Below, piece after piece: positions 16,695-25,996 of a DNA stretch of 64,000 bases (position 1 is the first letter of the stretch; each line of letters opens with the position of its first letter). The notes under the pieces are model-generated. The model worked only from the letters and a program-made list of their open reading frames with translations. It had not been told where the DNA came from and searched no databases. Made by a program: the position numbers and the translations under genes. Origin of the DNA: Streptomyces sp. GKU 895 (GTDB taxonomy: Bacteria; Actinomycetota; Actinomycetes; Streptomycetales; Streptomycetaceae); NCBI GenBank assembly GCA_002027195.1, contig MWJO01000037.1:1-64000 (forward strand), written 5' to 3'.

Positions 16695-18180
16695 ATGGAC
16701 CTCGAGACCTTCCGCAAGCTCGCCACCGACCGACGGGTCATCCCGGTCACGCGCAAGCTCCTCGCCGACGGCGACACCCCGGTCGCGCTCTACCGCAAGC
16801 TCGCCGCCGAGCGCCCCGGCACCTTCCTGCTGGAGTCCGCGGAGAACGGCCGCACCGCTTTTCGATGGTCTCGCTACTCCTTCGTGGGCGTCCGCTCCTC
16901 GGCGACCCTCACCGCGCGCGACGGCCAGGCCCACTGGCTCGGTTCCCCGCCCGTGGGCGTCCCCGTCGACGGCGACCCCCTCGCCGCCCTGCGCGCCACC
17001 ATCGAGGCCCTGCACACCCCGCACCAGGAGGGCCTGCCGCCCTTCACCGGCGGCATGGTCGGCTATCTCGGCTACGACATCGTGCGCCGCCTGGAGAAGA
17101 TCGGCCCCGGCGAGCGCGACGACCTCAAGCTCCCCGAGCTGACCATGCTCCTCACCAGCGACCTCGCCGTCATGGACCACTGGGAGGGCTCGGTCCTGCT
17201 GATCGCCAACGCGATCAACCACAACGACCTCGACACCGGTGTCGACGAGGCCTACGCCGACGCGGTGGCCCGGCTGGACGCCATGGAGGCGGACCTGTCC
17301 CGCCCGGTGGCCCAGCCGCCCGCCGTCCTCCCGCCCTCCGAACTGCCCGAGTACACCGCCCTGTGGGGCGGCGAGGACTTCCAGGCGGCCGTCGAGGACA
17401 TCAAGGAGCGCATCCGCGCGGGCGAGGCCTTCCAGGTCGTCCCCTCCCAGCGCTTCGAGACGCCGTGCACGGCAAGCGCGTTGGACGTGTACCGGGTCCT
17501 CAGGGCCACCAACCCGTCCCCGTACATGTACCTGTTCCGCTTCGACGGCTTCGACGTCGTCGGCTCGTCCCCCGAGGCCCTCGTGAAGGTCGAGGACGGA
17601 CGGCCATGGTCCACCCCATCGCCGGCACCGCTGGCGCGGGGCCACCCCGCAGGAGGACCAGGCCCTCGCCGACGAACTGCTCGCCGACCCCAAGGAGCGC
17701 GCCGAGCACCTGATGCTGGTCGACCTCGGCCGCAACGACCTGGGGCGGGTCTGCGAACCGGGCTCGGTCGAGGTCGTCGACTTCATGTCCGTCGAGCGGT
17801 ACTCGCACGTGATGCACATCGTCTCGACGGTCACCGGAAAGGTGGCGGAGGGCCGTACGGCCTTCGACGTCCTCACGGCCTGTTTCCCGGCCGGCACGCT
17901 CTCCGGCGCCCCGAAGCCCCGCGCGATGCAGATCATCGACGAACTCGAACCGTCCCGGCGCGGTCTGTACGGCGGCTGCGTCGGCTACCTCGACTTCGCG
18001 GGCGACTCCGACACGGCCATCGCCATCCGAACGGCCCTGCTCAGGGGCGGTACGGCCTACGTCCAGGCGGGCGCGGGGATCGTCGCCGACTCCGACCCCG
18101 TCGCCGAGGACACCGAGTGCCGCAACAAGGCGGCGGCGGTGCTGCGCGCGGTGCACACGGCGAACCGGCTCGGGCAATAG
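16695..18180 (+). CDS. trpE: anthranilate synthase component I (two one-base deletions near 17603 and 17628)
   Basis: Makes anthranilate from chorismate with the TrpG glutaminase, which is not in this window; 495 aa after repair. LLESAENG near residue 49 is the tryptophan feedback-site motif. The chorismate-binding core includes FQVVPSQRF, GSSPEALV, and, in the shifted frame, LVDLGRNDLGRV, FPAGTLSGAPK and GAGIVADSDP. The break is explained by a missing G in ACGGCC near 17603 and a missing C in CACCGC near 17628; adding both restores AMVHPIAGT-type sequence and a length divisible by three. First trp gene, 11 nt after hisI. Confidence 0.92.
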
Positions 18181-18194
18181 GGCGCTTCTCATAG

Positions 18195-18224
18195 GAACCC
18201 CGGGTGACGGTTCGCCCGGGGTTC
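18195..18224 (+). terminator. stem-loop after trpE
   Basis: GAACCCCGGG (18195-18204) pairs with CCCGGGGTTC (18215-18224) around a 10-nt loop. It lies between trpE and the TIGR02234 gene. There is no T tract, so it may be only a partial terminator or an RNA-stabilising hairpin. Confidence 0.55.
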
Positions 18225-18241
18225 GGGCGATAGTGGAGTAC

Positions 18242-18875
18242 GTGACTGCCGTTCCTCACCCCCGTTCCGAAGCCGCCAGGACCCGCCAGGGCCGGCCGCC
18301 TCAGCCTCGCCACAGCCCTGCTGGCCGGTGCCCTCGGCGCGGCCGTGGCGCTGCTCGCGACCCGTCAGCAGTGGTCCTCGGGCACCGCGACGGTGGCCGG
18401 CGGCGACTTCCCGCTGACCGCCAAGGGCAGCGACGTCACGGGCGTCCCCGCGGCCCTCGCCATAGTGGGCCTCGCCGCGCTCGTCGCTGTCTTCGCCGTC
18501 CGCAAGGTGGGCCGCTTCGCGGTCGCCGCGCTGCTCGCCCTCTCGGGCGTCGGCATCGTCGTCGCGGCGCTGCTCGGCGTCTCCGACAGCTCGGCGCTCG
18601 ACGAACAGGCGGCGTCCGCCTCCGGCGACGCGGCCGCCACGGTCGACGGCCTCAGCCACACCGCGTGGCCGTACGTCGCGGTCGCCGGCGGGGCCTTGAT
18701 CCTGCTGGCCGGGCTGCTGGCGCTGCGGTACGGGCGGATGTGGCCGGCGATGTCGGGGCGCTACGAGCGGAACGGGGTGCCTGCGGCGGCTCGGCGGAAG
18801 AAGGCCGTTGATCCTGAGCGGCCCGAGGAGATGTGGAAGGCGTTGGATCGGGGCGAGGATCCTACGGGGGCTTAG
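18242..18875 (+). CDS. TIGR02234 Trp-region membrane protein (one-base insertion near 18286)
   Basis: Membrane protein conserved beside trp genes in actinobacteria, 210 aa after repair, function unknown. It has four hydrophobic segments: ATALLAGALGAAVALLA, AALAIVGLAALVAVFAV, FAVAALLALSGVGIVVAALL and WPYVAVAGGALILLAGLLAL. RQQWS with a following beta-like loop after the first segment is typical. The start GTG 18242 and the first helix are in different frames; removing one C from CC 18286-18287 joins them and gives a length divisible by three. Confidence 0.82.
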
Positions 18876-18898
18876 GGGTTGTTTTTCGGCGTGCGGCC

Positions 18899-18933
18899 GT
18901 GGGGCTGGTCGCGCAGTTCCCCGCGCCCCTGAA
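18899..18933 (-). repeat. interspersed repeat B, copy 1
   Basis: The sequence reads GGCTGGTCGCGCAGTTCCCC then GCGCCCCTGAA. It is the reverse complement of the copy at 20966-20998. This short element is familiar from Streptomyces intergenic regions. It follows the TIGR02234 stop directly, where it may help end transcription. Confidence 0.75.
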
Positions 18934-18954
18934 GGTCGTCTGCACTTCCCGGCA

Positions 18955-18983
18955 TTGACCCGCTAGGCCTACCCCTGCACAAC
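18955..18983 (+). promoter_or_regulatory. sigma-70-like promoter for the HGxxPAAW gene
   Basis: TTGACC (18955-18960) and CACAAC (18978-18983) are separated by exactly 17 nt. They lie about 75 nt upstream of the start, and GACAAT at 19002-19007 is a possible second -10. The downstream gene has a good ribosome binding site, so a leadered transcript is expected. Confidence 0.5.
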
Positions 18984-19057
18984 GCTCACGTACCCGTGCG
19001 GGACAATAGGTGCCGAGCGTCCGGCTCAGACACGTTTACAGCAACGAGGAGCAAGTC

Positions 19058-19306
19058 ATGGCGGGCAGCAGCCACGGTCACACCCCGGCCGCCTGGACCG
19101 GTGTCACTATCGCCTTCATCGGTTTCTGCGTCGCGGGCGCCTTCATGGTGATGGCCCAGCCCGCCGGCTTCTGGGCCGGCATGGCGATCGTGGTCATCGG
19201 CGGCATCGTCGGCTGGATCATGAGCGCGATGGGCCTGGGCCAGCCGAAGGACGGCCACAAGGACCTCGTCGCCGCGCAGCCGGAGCCGGCGAGCGCCAAG
19301 GGCTGA
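19058..19306 (+). CDS. HGxxPAAW family small membrane protein
   Basis: 82 aa. The eponymous motif HGHTPAAW is at residues 6-13, followed by two helices (GVTIAFIGFCVAGAFMVMA and GFWAGMAIVVIGGIVGWIM) and a short polar tail. GAGGAG 8 nt upstream supports ATG 19058. The family is found next to trp genes in actinobacteria and its job is unknown. It has its own predicted promoter. Confidence 0.88.
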   Translation: MAGSSHGHTPAAWTGVTIAFIGFCVAGAFMVMAQPAGFWAGMAIVVIGGIVGWIMSAMGLGQPKDGHKDLVAAQPEPASAKG

Positions 19307-19402
19307 GAGCGGCAGCAGCCACCTCGTGGAGGGGCGGACCGGCGGAAGCGCCGGGGCCGCCCCTCACGCGCGTCCGGGGTCCCGCGGGGCACAATGCGAG
19401 GC

Positions 19403-19834
19403 GTGAACGCCGACAGCCCGAGGGTGCTGACCCCCACGCGCGTGCTGAGCCGCCTGGGCGTGCCCGCCGGCGTCCTCGCGGCCGTCGCCGGAGCCTTCGC
19501 CTACGTGGCCGCGGTGGACCCCAACGAGCCCGGCCACTACCCCGTCTGCCCGCTCCTGCGCTACACCGGGCTGTACTGCCCCGGCTGCGGCGGACTGCGC
19601 AGCGCGCACGCCTTCGTCCACGGGGACGTCATGGCGGCGCTGCACGCCAACGCCGTGGCGGTGCTCGGCTATCTGGGGTTCGCCGTGCTGTGGACCGTCT
19701 GGGTGGTCCGCGCCGCGCGCGGGCGGCCGATGCGCGTCGATCTCGGCCCGTTGCACCTGTGGACGCTGGGCACGTTGCTGCTGGTCTTCACCGTTGTCCG
19801 GAACCTGCCGTTCGGTGGCTGGCTGCATCCTTGA
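19403..19834 (+). CDS. DUF2752 membrane protein
   Basis: 143-146 aa. The motif GLYCPGCGGLRSAHAFVHGD is diagnostic for DUF2752, with two close cysteines facing a conserved arginine and histidine. There are three to four hydrophobic segments. GTG 19403 is 7 nt after CACAAT and would be leaderless; ATG 19394 is the alternative. Function unknown. It sits between the HGxxPAAW gene and trpC, so it belongs to the group of small membrane proteins in the trp region. Confidence 0.85.
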   Translation: MNADSPRVLTPTRVLSRLGVPAGVLAAVAGAFAYVAAVDPNEPGHYPVCPLLRYTGLYCPGCGGLRSAHAFVHGDVMAALHANAVAVLGYLGFAVLWTVWVVRAARGRPMRVDLGPLHLWTLGTLLLVFTVVRNLPFGGWLHP

Positions 19835-19972
19835 TCAATCAGTGAACGTCCAGGTAGTGGGACCGCCGTCAACCGGATGCGAGGCCTACGCCCTCCTGCG
19901 GATACCATCGCAGTGACCGCCTTTTCCCACCGGTCGCTGGAACTGTCAACCGTCTGGAAGGGGGCCGCTCGC

Positions 19973-20782
19973 GTGAGTGTGCTCGACGAGATCATCGACG
20001 GAGTCCGTGCCGACCTCGCGGAGCGGCAGGCGCGCGTCAGCCTCGACGAGCTCAAGGAGCGCGTGGCGAAGGCTCCCGCGGCCAAGGACGGCGTGGCCGC
20101 ACTGCGCGGCGACGGCGTCAAGGTCATCTGCGAGGTCAAGCGTTCCAGCCCCTCCAAGGGCGCGCTGGCCGCGATCGCCGACCCGGCGGGCCTCGCCGCC
20201 GACTACGAGGCGGGCGGCGCCGCCGTCATCTCCGTCCTCACCGAACAGCGCCGCTTCGGCGGCTCGCTGGCCGACCTGGAGGCCGTCCGCGCGCGCGTGG
20301 ACATCCCGGTCCTGCGCAAGGACTTCATCGTCACGTCGTACCAGCTGTGGGAGGCCCGGGCCTACGGCGCCGACCTCGCCCTGCTGATCGTGGCCGCCCT
20401 CGAACAGCCCGCCCTGGAGTCCCTCATCGAGCGCGCGGAGTCCATCGGACTCACCCCGCTCGTCGAGGTCCACGACGAGGACGAGGTCGAGCGTGCCGTG
20501 GACGCCGGCGCGAAGATCATCGGCGTCAACGCCCGCAACCTCAAGACCCTGGAAGTCGACCGCGGCACCTTCGAGCGCGTCGCCCCCGAGATCCCCGGCC
20601 ACATCGTCAAGGTCGCCGAGTCCGGCGTCCGCGGCCCCCACGACCTGATCGCCTACGCCAACGCCGGCGCCGACGCGGTCCTGGTGGGCGAATCCCTGGT
20701 GACGGGCAAGGACCCGAAGACGGCGGTCGCGGACCTGGTGGCGGCGGGCGCCCATCCCGCCCTGCGCCACGGCCGCGGATGA
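19973..20782 (+). CDS. trpC: indole-3-glycerol phosphate synthase
   Basis: Converts CdRP to indole-3-glycerol phosphate; TIM barrel of 269 aa, monofunctional (no fused TrpF). The substrate-binding and catalytic residues are in ICEVKRSSPSKG (Glu54, Lys56) and LRKDFIV (lysine near 117); INARNLKTLEVD analogue GVNARNLKTL and VAESGVRGP follow. GTG 19973 has GGAAGGGGG 8-16 nt upstream. Earlier in-frame starts add a non-conserved segment and were rejected. First gene of trpC-M-B-A. Confidence 0.96.
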   Translation: MSVLDEIIDGVRADLAERQARVSLDELKERVAKAPAAKDGVAALRGDGVKVICEVKRSSPSKGALAAIADPAGLAADYEAGGAAVISVLTEQRRFGGSLADLEAVRARVDIPVLRKDFIVTSYQLWEARAYGADLALLIVAALEQPALESLIERAESIGLTPLVEVHDEDEVERAVDAGAKIIGVNARNLKTLEVDRGTFERVAPEIPGHIVKVAESGVRGPHDLIAYANAGADAVLVGESLVTGKDPKTAVADLVAAGAHPALRHGRG

Positions 20783-20803
20783 TCACCCGCTAGGCTTGGC
20801 TCG

Positions 20804-21019
20804 ATGACTCTCACTCTGACGACCGTGGACCGGCACGCGCGCCTGGCGCGTGGTTGCCGCCCGCGCGGCTGCCGCGCCCCGGCCCGCCGGGTACACGGCC
20901 GCCGGGTGCGGTACGTCATCGGTGACGAACCCGGGCAGGTAAACGGCCGTCGATGGCAAGGGCCTTTCAGGGGCGCGGGGAACTGCGCGATCAGCCACAT
21001 CCGGTCCGCAGCCAACTGA
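20804..21019 (+). CDS. trpM: TrpM-like tryptophan biosynthesis modulator
   Basis: 71-aa arginine- and cysteine-rich protein in the trpC-trpB gap, where Streptomyces carry trpM (earlier trpX). The core, residues 17-52, contains GCRPRGCRAPARRVHGRR and VIGDEPGQVNG. The S. coelicolor gene has been reported to influence tryptophan production and development; the mechanism is unclear. ATG 20804 is 7 nt after TAGGCT and would be leaderless. Residues 53-65 (GPFRGAGNCAISH) are encoded by repeat B, so the C-terminus seems to have been replaced or extended by an interspersed element. Confidence 0.7.
   Translation: MTLTLTTVDRHARLARGCRPRGCRAPARRVHGRRVRYVIGDEPGQVNGRRWQGPFRGAGNCAISHIRSAAN
20966..20998 (+). 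repeat. interspersed repeat B, copy 2, inside trpM
   Basis: TTCAGGGGCGCGGGGAACTG followed by CGCGATCAGCCAC matches the reverse complement of 18899-18933 almost base for base. It encodes residues 53-65 of the TrpM-like protein. Confidence 0.8.
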
Positions 21020-21077
21020 CCATCCCCGCCCCCACGGCGATTAGTGTCTTTTCCACGCACTCACCGTGAGGTTCGGC

Positions 21078-22361
21078 ATGCCCAGCGAGTTCTTCATCCC
21101 CGACCCCGAGGGTCAAGTACCGACCACCGAAGGCTACTTCGGCGACTTCGGCGGCAAGTTCATCCCGGAGGCCCTCGTCGCCGCCGTGGACGAGGTCGCC
21201 GTCGAGTACGACAAGGCCAAGCACGACCCCGAGTTCGCCCGCGAACTCGACGACCTGCTGGTCCACTACACCGGCCGCCCCAGCTCCCTCACCGAGGTGC
21301 CGAGGTTCGCCGAGCACGCCGGTGGCGCCCGGATCTTCCTGAAGCGGGAGGACCTCAACCACACCGGCTCCCACAAGATCAACAACGTGCTCGGCCAGGC
21401 GCTGCTCACCAAGCGCATGGGCAAGACGCGCGTCATCGCCGAGACCGGCGCCGGTCAGCACGGCGTCGCGACGGCCACCGCCTGTGCCCTCTTCGGCCTC
21501 GACTGCACGATCTACATGGGCGAGATCGACACCCAGCGCCAGGCACTCAACGTGGCCCGGATGCGCATGCTCGGCGCCGAGGTCATCGCCGTGAAGTCCG
21601 GCAGCCGCACGCTGAAGGACGCGATCAACGAGGCGTTCCGCGACTGGGTCGCCAACGTCGACCACACCCACTACCTCTTCGGCACGGTCGCCGGCCCGCA
21701 CCCCTTCCCGGCGATGGTCCGCGACTTCCACCGCGTCATCGGCGTCGAGGCCCGCCGCCAGATCCTGGAGCGGGCCGGCCGGCTCCCCGACGCGGCGATC
21801 GCCTGCGTCGGCGGCGGCTCCAACGCCATCGGCCTCTTCCACGCCTTCATCCCGGACACCGCCGTACGCCTCATCGGCTGCGAGCCCGCCGGGCACGGCG
21901 TGGAGACCGGCGAGCACGCGGCGACGCTCACCGTGGGCGAGCCCGGCATCCTGCACGGATCGCGCTCCTACGTCCTCCAGGACGAGGAGGGCCAGATCAC
22001 CGAGCCGTACTCGATCTCGGCCGGTCTGGACTACCCGGGCATCGGCCCCGAGCACTCCTACCTCAAGGACTCCGGCCGCGGCGAGTACCGCGCGGTCACC
22101 GACGACGCGGCCATGCAGGCACTGCGCCTGCTGTCCCGCACCGAGGGCATCATCCCGGCCATCGAGAGCGCCCACGCGCTGGCCGGTGCCCTGGAGGTCG
22201 GCAAGGAACTCGGCAAGGACGGGCTGATCATCGTCAACCTGTCCGGCCGCGGTGACAAGGACATGGACACGGCCGCGCGCTACTTCGGCCTGTACGACAC
22301 CGACGCCGAGGTCGCGGCCGACGCCGCCGACCTCGCCGAGATCGAGGGGGACGCCAAGTGA
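21078..22361 (+). CDS. trpB: tryptophan synthase beta chain
   Basis: PLP enzyme joining indole and serine, 427 aa. The Schiff-base lysine is Lys100 in NHTGSHKINN; the phosphate-binding loop is GGGSNA near residue 235; GAGQHG near 129 is the ligand loop. ATG 21078 (MPSEFF) is chosen over GTG 21066 because GTGAGG lies 7-12 nt upstream. It is coupled to trpA by an overlap (AAGTGA). It forms the alpha2-beta2 complex with TrpA. Confidence 0.97.
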   Translation: MPSEFFIPDPEGQVPTTEGYFGDFGGKFIPEALVAAVDEVAVEYDKAKHDPEFARELDDLLVHYTGRPSSLTEVPRFAEHAGGARIFLKREDLNHTGSHKINNVLGQALLTKRMGKTRVIAETGAGQHGVATATACALFGLDCTIYMGEIDTQRQALNVARMRMLGAEVIAVKSGSRTLKDAINEAFRDWVANVDHTHYLFGTVAGPHPFPAMVRDFHRVIGVEARRQILERAGRLPDAAIACVGGGSNAIGLFHAFIPDTAVRLIGCEPAGHGVETGEHAATLTVGEPGILHGSRSYVLQDEEGQITEPYSISAGLDYPGIGPEHSYLKDSGRGEYRAVTDDAAMQALRLLSRTEGIIPAIESAHALAGALEVGKELGKDGLIIVNLSGRGDKDMDTAARYFGLYDTDAEVAADAADLAEIEGDAK

Positions 22362-23176
22362 GCGGGAACATCCAGCTGCTGACCGACACCCTCGCCGGTG
22401 CCAAGGCCGAGGGCCGCTCCGCGCTCATCGCCTACCTCCCGGCCGGGTTCCCGACCGTGGACGGCGGCATCGAGGCGATCAAGGCCGCCTTCGACGGCGG
22501 TGCCGACGTCGTCGAGGTCGGGCTGCCGCACAGCGACCCGGTCCTCGACGGTCCCGTCATCCAGACCGCCGACGACATCGCCCTGCGCGGCGGCGTCAAG
22601 ATCGCCGACGTCATGCGCACGGTGAAGGAGGCGTACGAGGCCACCGGGAAGCCGGTGCTCGTGATGACCTACTGGAACCCGATCGACCGCTACGGCGTCG
22701 AGCGCTTCACCGCCGAGCTCGCGGAGGCGGGCGGCGCCGGGTGCATCCTGCCCGACCTGCCCGTGCAGGAGTCGGCGCTGTGGAGGGAGCACGCGGAGAA
22801 GCACGGCCTCGCGACCGTCTTCGTCGTGGCGCCGAGCAGCAAGGACGAGCGGCTCGCGCAGATCACCGCGGCGGGCAGCGGTTTCGTGTACGCCGCCTCG
22901 CTGATGGGCGTCACCGGCACCCGGGAGTCGGTGGGCGCGCAGGCGCAGGATCTGGTCGAGCGCACCCGCGCGGCCGGCGGCGACCTGCCCGTCTGTGTCG
23001 GGCTCGGTGTCTCCAACGCGGCGCAGGCCGCCGAGGTGGCCGGCTTCGCCGACGGCGTGATCGTCGGCTCGGCCTTCGTCAAGCGGATGCTGGACGCGCC
23101 GGACGACAAGGCCGGCGTCGAGGCCGTCCGCGAACTCGCCGGTGACCTGGCGAAGGGCGTGCGCGGACAGGCGTAA
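22358..23176 (+). CDS. trpA: tryptophan synthase alpha chain
   Basis: Cleaves indole-3-glycerol phosphate and channels indole to TrpB; TIM barrel of 272 aa. The catalytic pair is Glu53 (VVEVGLPHSD) and Asp64 (PVLDGP), and the mobile loop SLMGVTGTR and phosphate site GVSNA follow. The GTG start overlaps the trpB stop by 4 nt. The gene is followed by a 12-bp hairpin ending the trp block. Confidence 0.97.
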   Translation: MSGNIQLLTDTLAGAKAEGRSALIAYLPAGFPTVDGGIEAIKAAFDGGADVVEVGLPHSDPVLDGPVIQTADDIALRGGVKIADVMRTVKEAYEATGKPVLVMTYWNPIDRYGVERFTAELAEAGGAGCILPDLPVQESALWREHAEKHGLATVFVVAPSSKDERLAQITAAGSGFVYAASLMGVTGTRESVGAQAQDLVERTRAAGGDLPVCVGLGVSNAAQAAEVAGFADGVIVGSAFVKRMLDAPDDKAGVEAVRELAGDLAKGVRGQA

Positions 23177-23223
23177 CAAGTCCGGACGTTTCGGATCGGT
23201 CACTCGAACGGGTGGACCTGGGA

Positions 23224-23250
23224 CCGGGGAGGCGCGCTGCGCCTCCCCGG
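23224..23250 (+). terminator. transcription terminator after trpA
   Basis: CCGGGGAGGCGC (23224-23235) pairs perfectly with GCGCCTCCCCGG (23239-23250) around a 3-nt loop. TTCGTTT follows, giving a weak T-rich tail. Confidence 0.85.
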
Positions 23251-23264
23251 TTCGTTTCCGGGGT

Positions 23265-24041
23265 GTGAGCGAGAAGAACCGTGAGGGAAAGCGCACCGCC
23301 CGCGAGCGGCTGGCGGTCGAGCGTGAGAAGCAGAAGGCCGCGGAGAGGCGTCGGCGGACGCTGATCGTGGCCGCGAGTGTCGTCTGTGTCCTGGGGCTCG
23401 CGGCGGTGATCGGCATCGTCGCCGCCAATGCGGGCAAGGACGACGGGAGCGACTCCGCGGGCCCGGTCGTGGCGCCCTCGGGCGCCAACGGCGACGACCA
23501 GCTCGCCATCCCGGTGGGCAAGACCGACGCCAAGTCCACGCTCACGGTGTGGGAGGACTTCCGCTGCCCGGCCTGCAAGTCCTTCGAGGACGCCTACCGC
23601 TCGACCATCCATGAGCTGACCGGCGCCGGCCAGCTGAAGGTCGAGTACCACCTCGCGACGATCATCGACGGCAACATGGGCGGCACCGGCTCCCGCAACG
23701 CGGCCAACGCCGCGGCCTGCGCCCAGGACACCGCCAAGTTCACCGCGTACCACGACGTGCTGTACGAGAACCAGCCCCCGGAGACGGACGACGCCTACGC
23801 CAAGAACGACAAGCTCATCGAGCTGGCGAAGAAGGTCGACGGCCTGGACACCCCGACGTTCCGGGCGTGCGTCGAGAAGGGCACCCACAGCAGCTGGGTC
23901 GAGAAGTCCGCGGCCGCTTTCCGCAACGGCGGATTCAGCGGCACCCCGACCGTCATCCTCAACGGCAAGAACATCTACCAGGACCAGACGATGACCCCGG
24001 CGAAGCTGAAGAAGCAGGTGCAGGACGCGGCCAAGGGGTAA
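23265..24041 (+). CDS. membrane-anchored DsbA-like thioredoxin-fold protein
   Basis: 258 aa. A basic cytoplasmic segment (residues 1-31) precedes one transmembrane helix (32-54). A linker and an extracellular DsbA/thioredoxin-like domain follow from about 85. The active site is CPAC at 101-104 in the DFRCPACKSFED context; GGFSGTPTVILNGK near 224-237 has the cis-proline loop. Oxidase or isomerase action on secreted proteins is expected from the family. GTG 23265 is chosen as the first start after the trpA terminator. It precedes lgt, another envelope-protein maturation gene. Confidence 0.9.
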   Translation: MSEKNREGKRTARERLAVEREKQKAAERRRRTLIVAASVVCVLGLAAVIGIVAANAGKDDGSDSAGPVVAPSGANGDDQLAIPVGKTDAKSTLTVWEDFRCPACKSFEDAYRSTIHELTGAGQLKVEYHLATIIDGNMGGTGSRNAANAAACAQDTAKFTAYHDVLYENQPPETDDAYAKNDKLIELAKKVDGLDTPTFRACVEKGTHSSWVEKSAAAFRNGGFSGTPTVILNGKNIYQDQTMTPAKLKKQVQDAAKG

Positions 24042-24133
24042 CGGGGGTAAGAGAATTCCGACCCTCCTGTTATGGAGCCGTAGCCGGGCTGCCTGCCGTC
24101 GGCGGCGCCCGGCAGGGTAGCGTCGGTCCTGCC

Positions 24134-25105
24134 ATGGAACTTGCCTACATTCCCAGCCCGTCGCACGGGGTGTACCACCTCGGTCCCATCCCGCTGCGCG
24201 GCTACGCGTTCTGCATCATCATCGGCGTCTTCGTCGCGGTCTGGCTCGGCAACAAGCGCTGGATCGCCCGTGGCGGCCGCGCCGGCACGGTGGCCGACAT
24301 CGCGGTCTGGGCGGTGCCCTTCGGCCTCCTCGGCGGCCGGCTCTACCACGTGATCACGGACTACGAGCTGTACTTCAGCGAGGGCCGTGACTGGGTGGAC
24401 TCCTTCAAGATCTGGGAGGGCGGCCTCGGTATCTGGGGCGCGATCGCGCTCGGTGCGGTCGGTGCCTGGATCGGCTGCCGCCGCCGGGGCATCCCGCTGC
24501 CGGCCTACGCCGACGCCATCGCGCCCGGCATCGCCTTGGCACAGGCCATCGGACGCTGGGGCAACTGGTTCAACCAGGAGCTGTACGGCCGGGAGACCGA
24601 CCTCCCCTGGGCCCTGAAGATCACGTCCTCGACGGACGGCCGGGTTCCGGGCCTCTACCACCCGACGTTCCTGTACGAGTCCCTGTGGTGCATCGGCGTC
24701 GCCCTGCTCGTGATCTGGGCCGACCGCCGCTTCAAGCTCGGGCACGGGCGGGCGTTCGCGCTGTACGTCGCCGCGTACTGCGTGGGCCGGTTCTGGATCG
24801 AGTACCTCCGCGTCGACGACGCCCACCACATCCTGGGCCTGCGCCTGAACAACTGGACCGCGCTGATCGTGTTCCTGCTGGCGGTCGTCTACATGGTCGT
24901 CTCGGCGAAGAAGCGCCCGGGCCGCGAAGAGGTCGTCGAGCCCGGCGCCCCCGACGGCGAGACGGAAGACGCCGAGAAGGCCGAAGACGCCCAGAAGGCC
25001 GAGGACGTGGAGAAGGCGGAAGCCGGGACCGAGTCCGAGGAGACGGCGGACGAGGCCGGCTCCACCGAAGTGAAGGACGAGGCCGAGTCGGCCAAGAAGG
25101 GCTGA
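24134..25105 (+). CDS. lgt: prolipoprotein diacylglyceryl transferase
   Basis: Transfers diacylglycerol to the lipobox cysteine of prelipoproteins; polytopic membrane enzyme of 323 aa. The family signature GRWGNWFNQE is at 140-149, the essential histidine region GGRLYHVITDY at 67-77, and the later EYLRVDD-type arginine is present. After the last helix (about 270) comes a tail of some 50 residues rich in Glu, Ala and Lys (EDAEKAEDAQKAED), a common extension in Streptomyces. ATG 24134 follows TAGCGT at 24118-24123 and lacks a clear Shine-Dalgarno sequence. Lipoproteins in this window (40.8 and 46.3 kb) would be its clients. Confidence 0.96.
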   Translation: MELAYIPSPSHGVYHLGPIPLRGYAFCIIIGVFVAVWLGNKRWIARGGRAGTVADIAVWAVPFGLLGGRLYHVITDYELYFSEGRDWVDSFKIWEGGLGIWGAIALGAVGAWIGCRRRGIPLPAYADAIAPGIALAQAIGRWGNWFNQELYGRETDLPWALKITSSTDGRVPGLYHPTFLYESLWCIGVALLVIWADRRFKLGHGRAFALYVAAYCVGRFWIEYLRVDDAHHILGLRLNNWTALIVFLLAVVYMVVSAKKRPGREEVVEPGAPDGETEDAEKAEDAQKAEDVEKAEAGTESEETADEAGSTEVKDEAESAKKG

Positions 25106-25123
25106 CGGCCGTTCGTACGACGA

Positions 25124-25158
25124 CGAAGGGCGCCCGGTGATCACCGGGGCGCCCTTCG
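25124..25158 (+). terminator. bidirectional terminator between lgt and the citE-like gene
   Basis: CGAAGGGCGCCC (25124-25135) pairs with GGGCGCCCTTCG (25147-25158), and GGTGATCACC in the loop is itself palindromic. The hairpin sits between two convergent stop codons. Confidence 0.85.
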
Positions 25159-25169
25159 CGTGCCGAGGG

Positions 25170-25996
25170 TCAGCGGCGTGTGCCAGCGACAGCGTCCGTC
25201 GGGCCGCCGCGACCACCGCCGCGTCGATGAAGCTGCCGTCCGGTAGGGCCTGGGCGCCCTGTTCCGTCGTCGCCGCCTTCACGATCCTCTCCGCCTTCTC
25301 GATCTCCGCCGGGGTCGGGAGATAGGCACGTTCGATGATCGGGAGCTGGCGGGGGTGGATGGCCGCCCGGCCCAGGAAGCCCAGGGTGCGGCCGTGGGCG
25401 CAGGAGGCGGCCAGACCCTCCAGGTCGCGGATGTCGGGATGGACCGACTGGGGCGGCGGCGGGAGGCTCGCGGCGCGCGCCGCCACGATCACGCGGGAGC
25501 GGCACCAGTCGAGGCCCGCGTCCTCCCGTACGCCCAGGTCCGCCCGCAGGTCCGCCTCGCCCAGGGCGATGCCGCGCAGCGACGGGTGGGCCGTGGCGAT
25601 CGCGTGGGCGTGTTCGATGCCGAGGGCCGACTCCAGGAGGGCGAAAAGGGCGGGTGCGCCGCCGTCGGCGGGGGCGGTGCGTTCGGCGATGGCGGTGATC
25701 TGCCGCGGTCCCGTCACCTTGGGCAGCCGGAGGCCGGACAGACCCGGAAGGGCGGCCACCGCCTTCACGTCCGCCGCCGCGAGCGGGCCGTCCAGGGCGT
25801 TGACGCGGACGTGGACCGGGACGGGGTGCCGTTCGGTGAGGAGTTCGGCGGTGGCGTCGCGGGCGTAGGCCTTGCGGTCCGGGGCGACCGCGTCCTCCAG
25901 GTCGACCACGACGACATCGGCGCCGGCCGCCAGCGCCTTCGTCACGACGTGCGGGCGGTCGCCGGGGGCGTACAGCCACGTCAGCGGTGTGGTCAT
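25170..25996 (-). CDS. CitE-like HpcH/HpaI aldolase family lyase (one-base deletion near 25182)
   Basis: 275 aa after repair. It begins LTWLYAPGDRP, then VVVVDLEDAVAPDRK (metal-binding Glu/Asp near residue 36), RVNALDGP, LRLPKVTG, ALLESALGI and IALGEADLRADLG, the order of domains in citrate-lyase-beta-like C-C lyases. Such enzymes act on (3S)-malyl-, methylmalyl- or citramalyl-CoA. A missing base near 25182 removes the stop and lets the frame run antisense through lgt; one added base ends it at 25170. Its ATG overlaps the CoA-transferase stop (ATGA). Last gene of the seven-gene operon. Confidence 0.82.
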
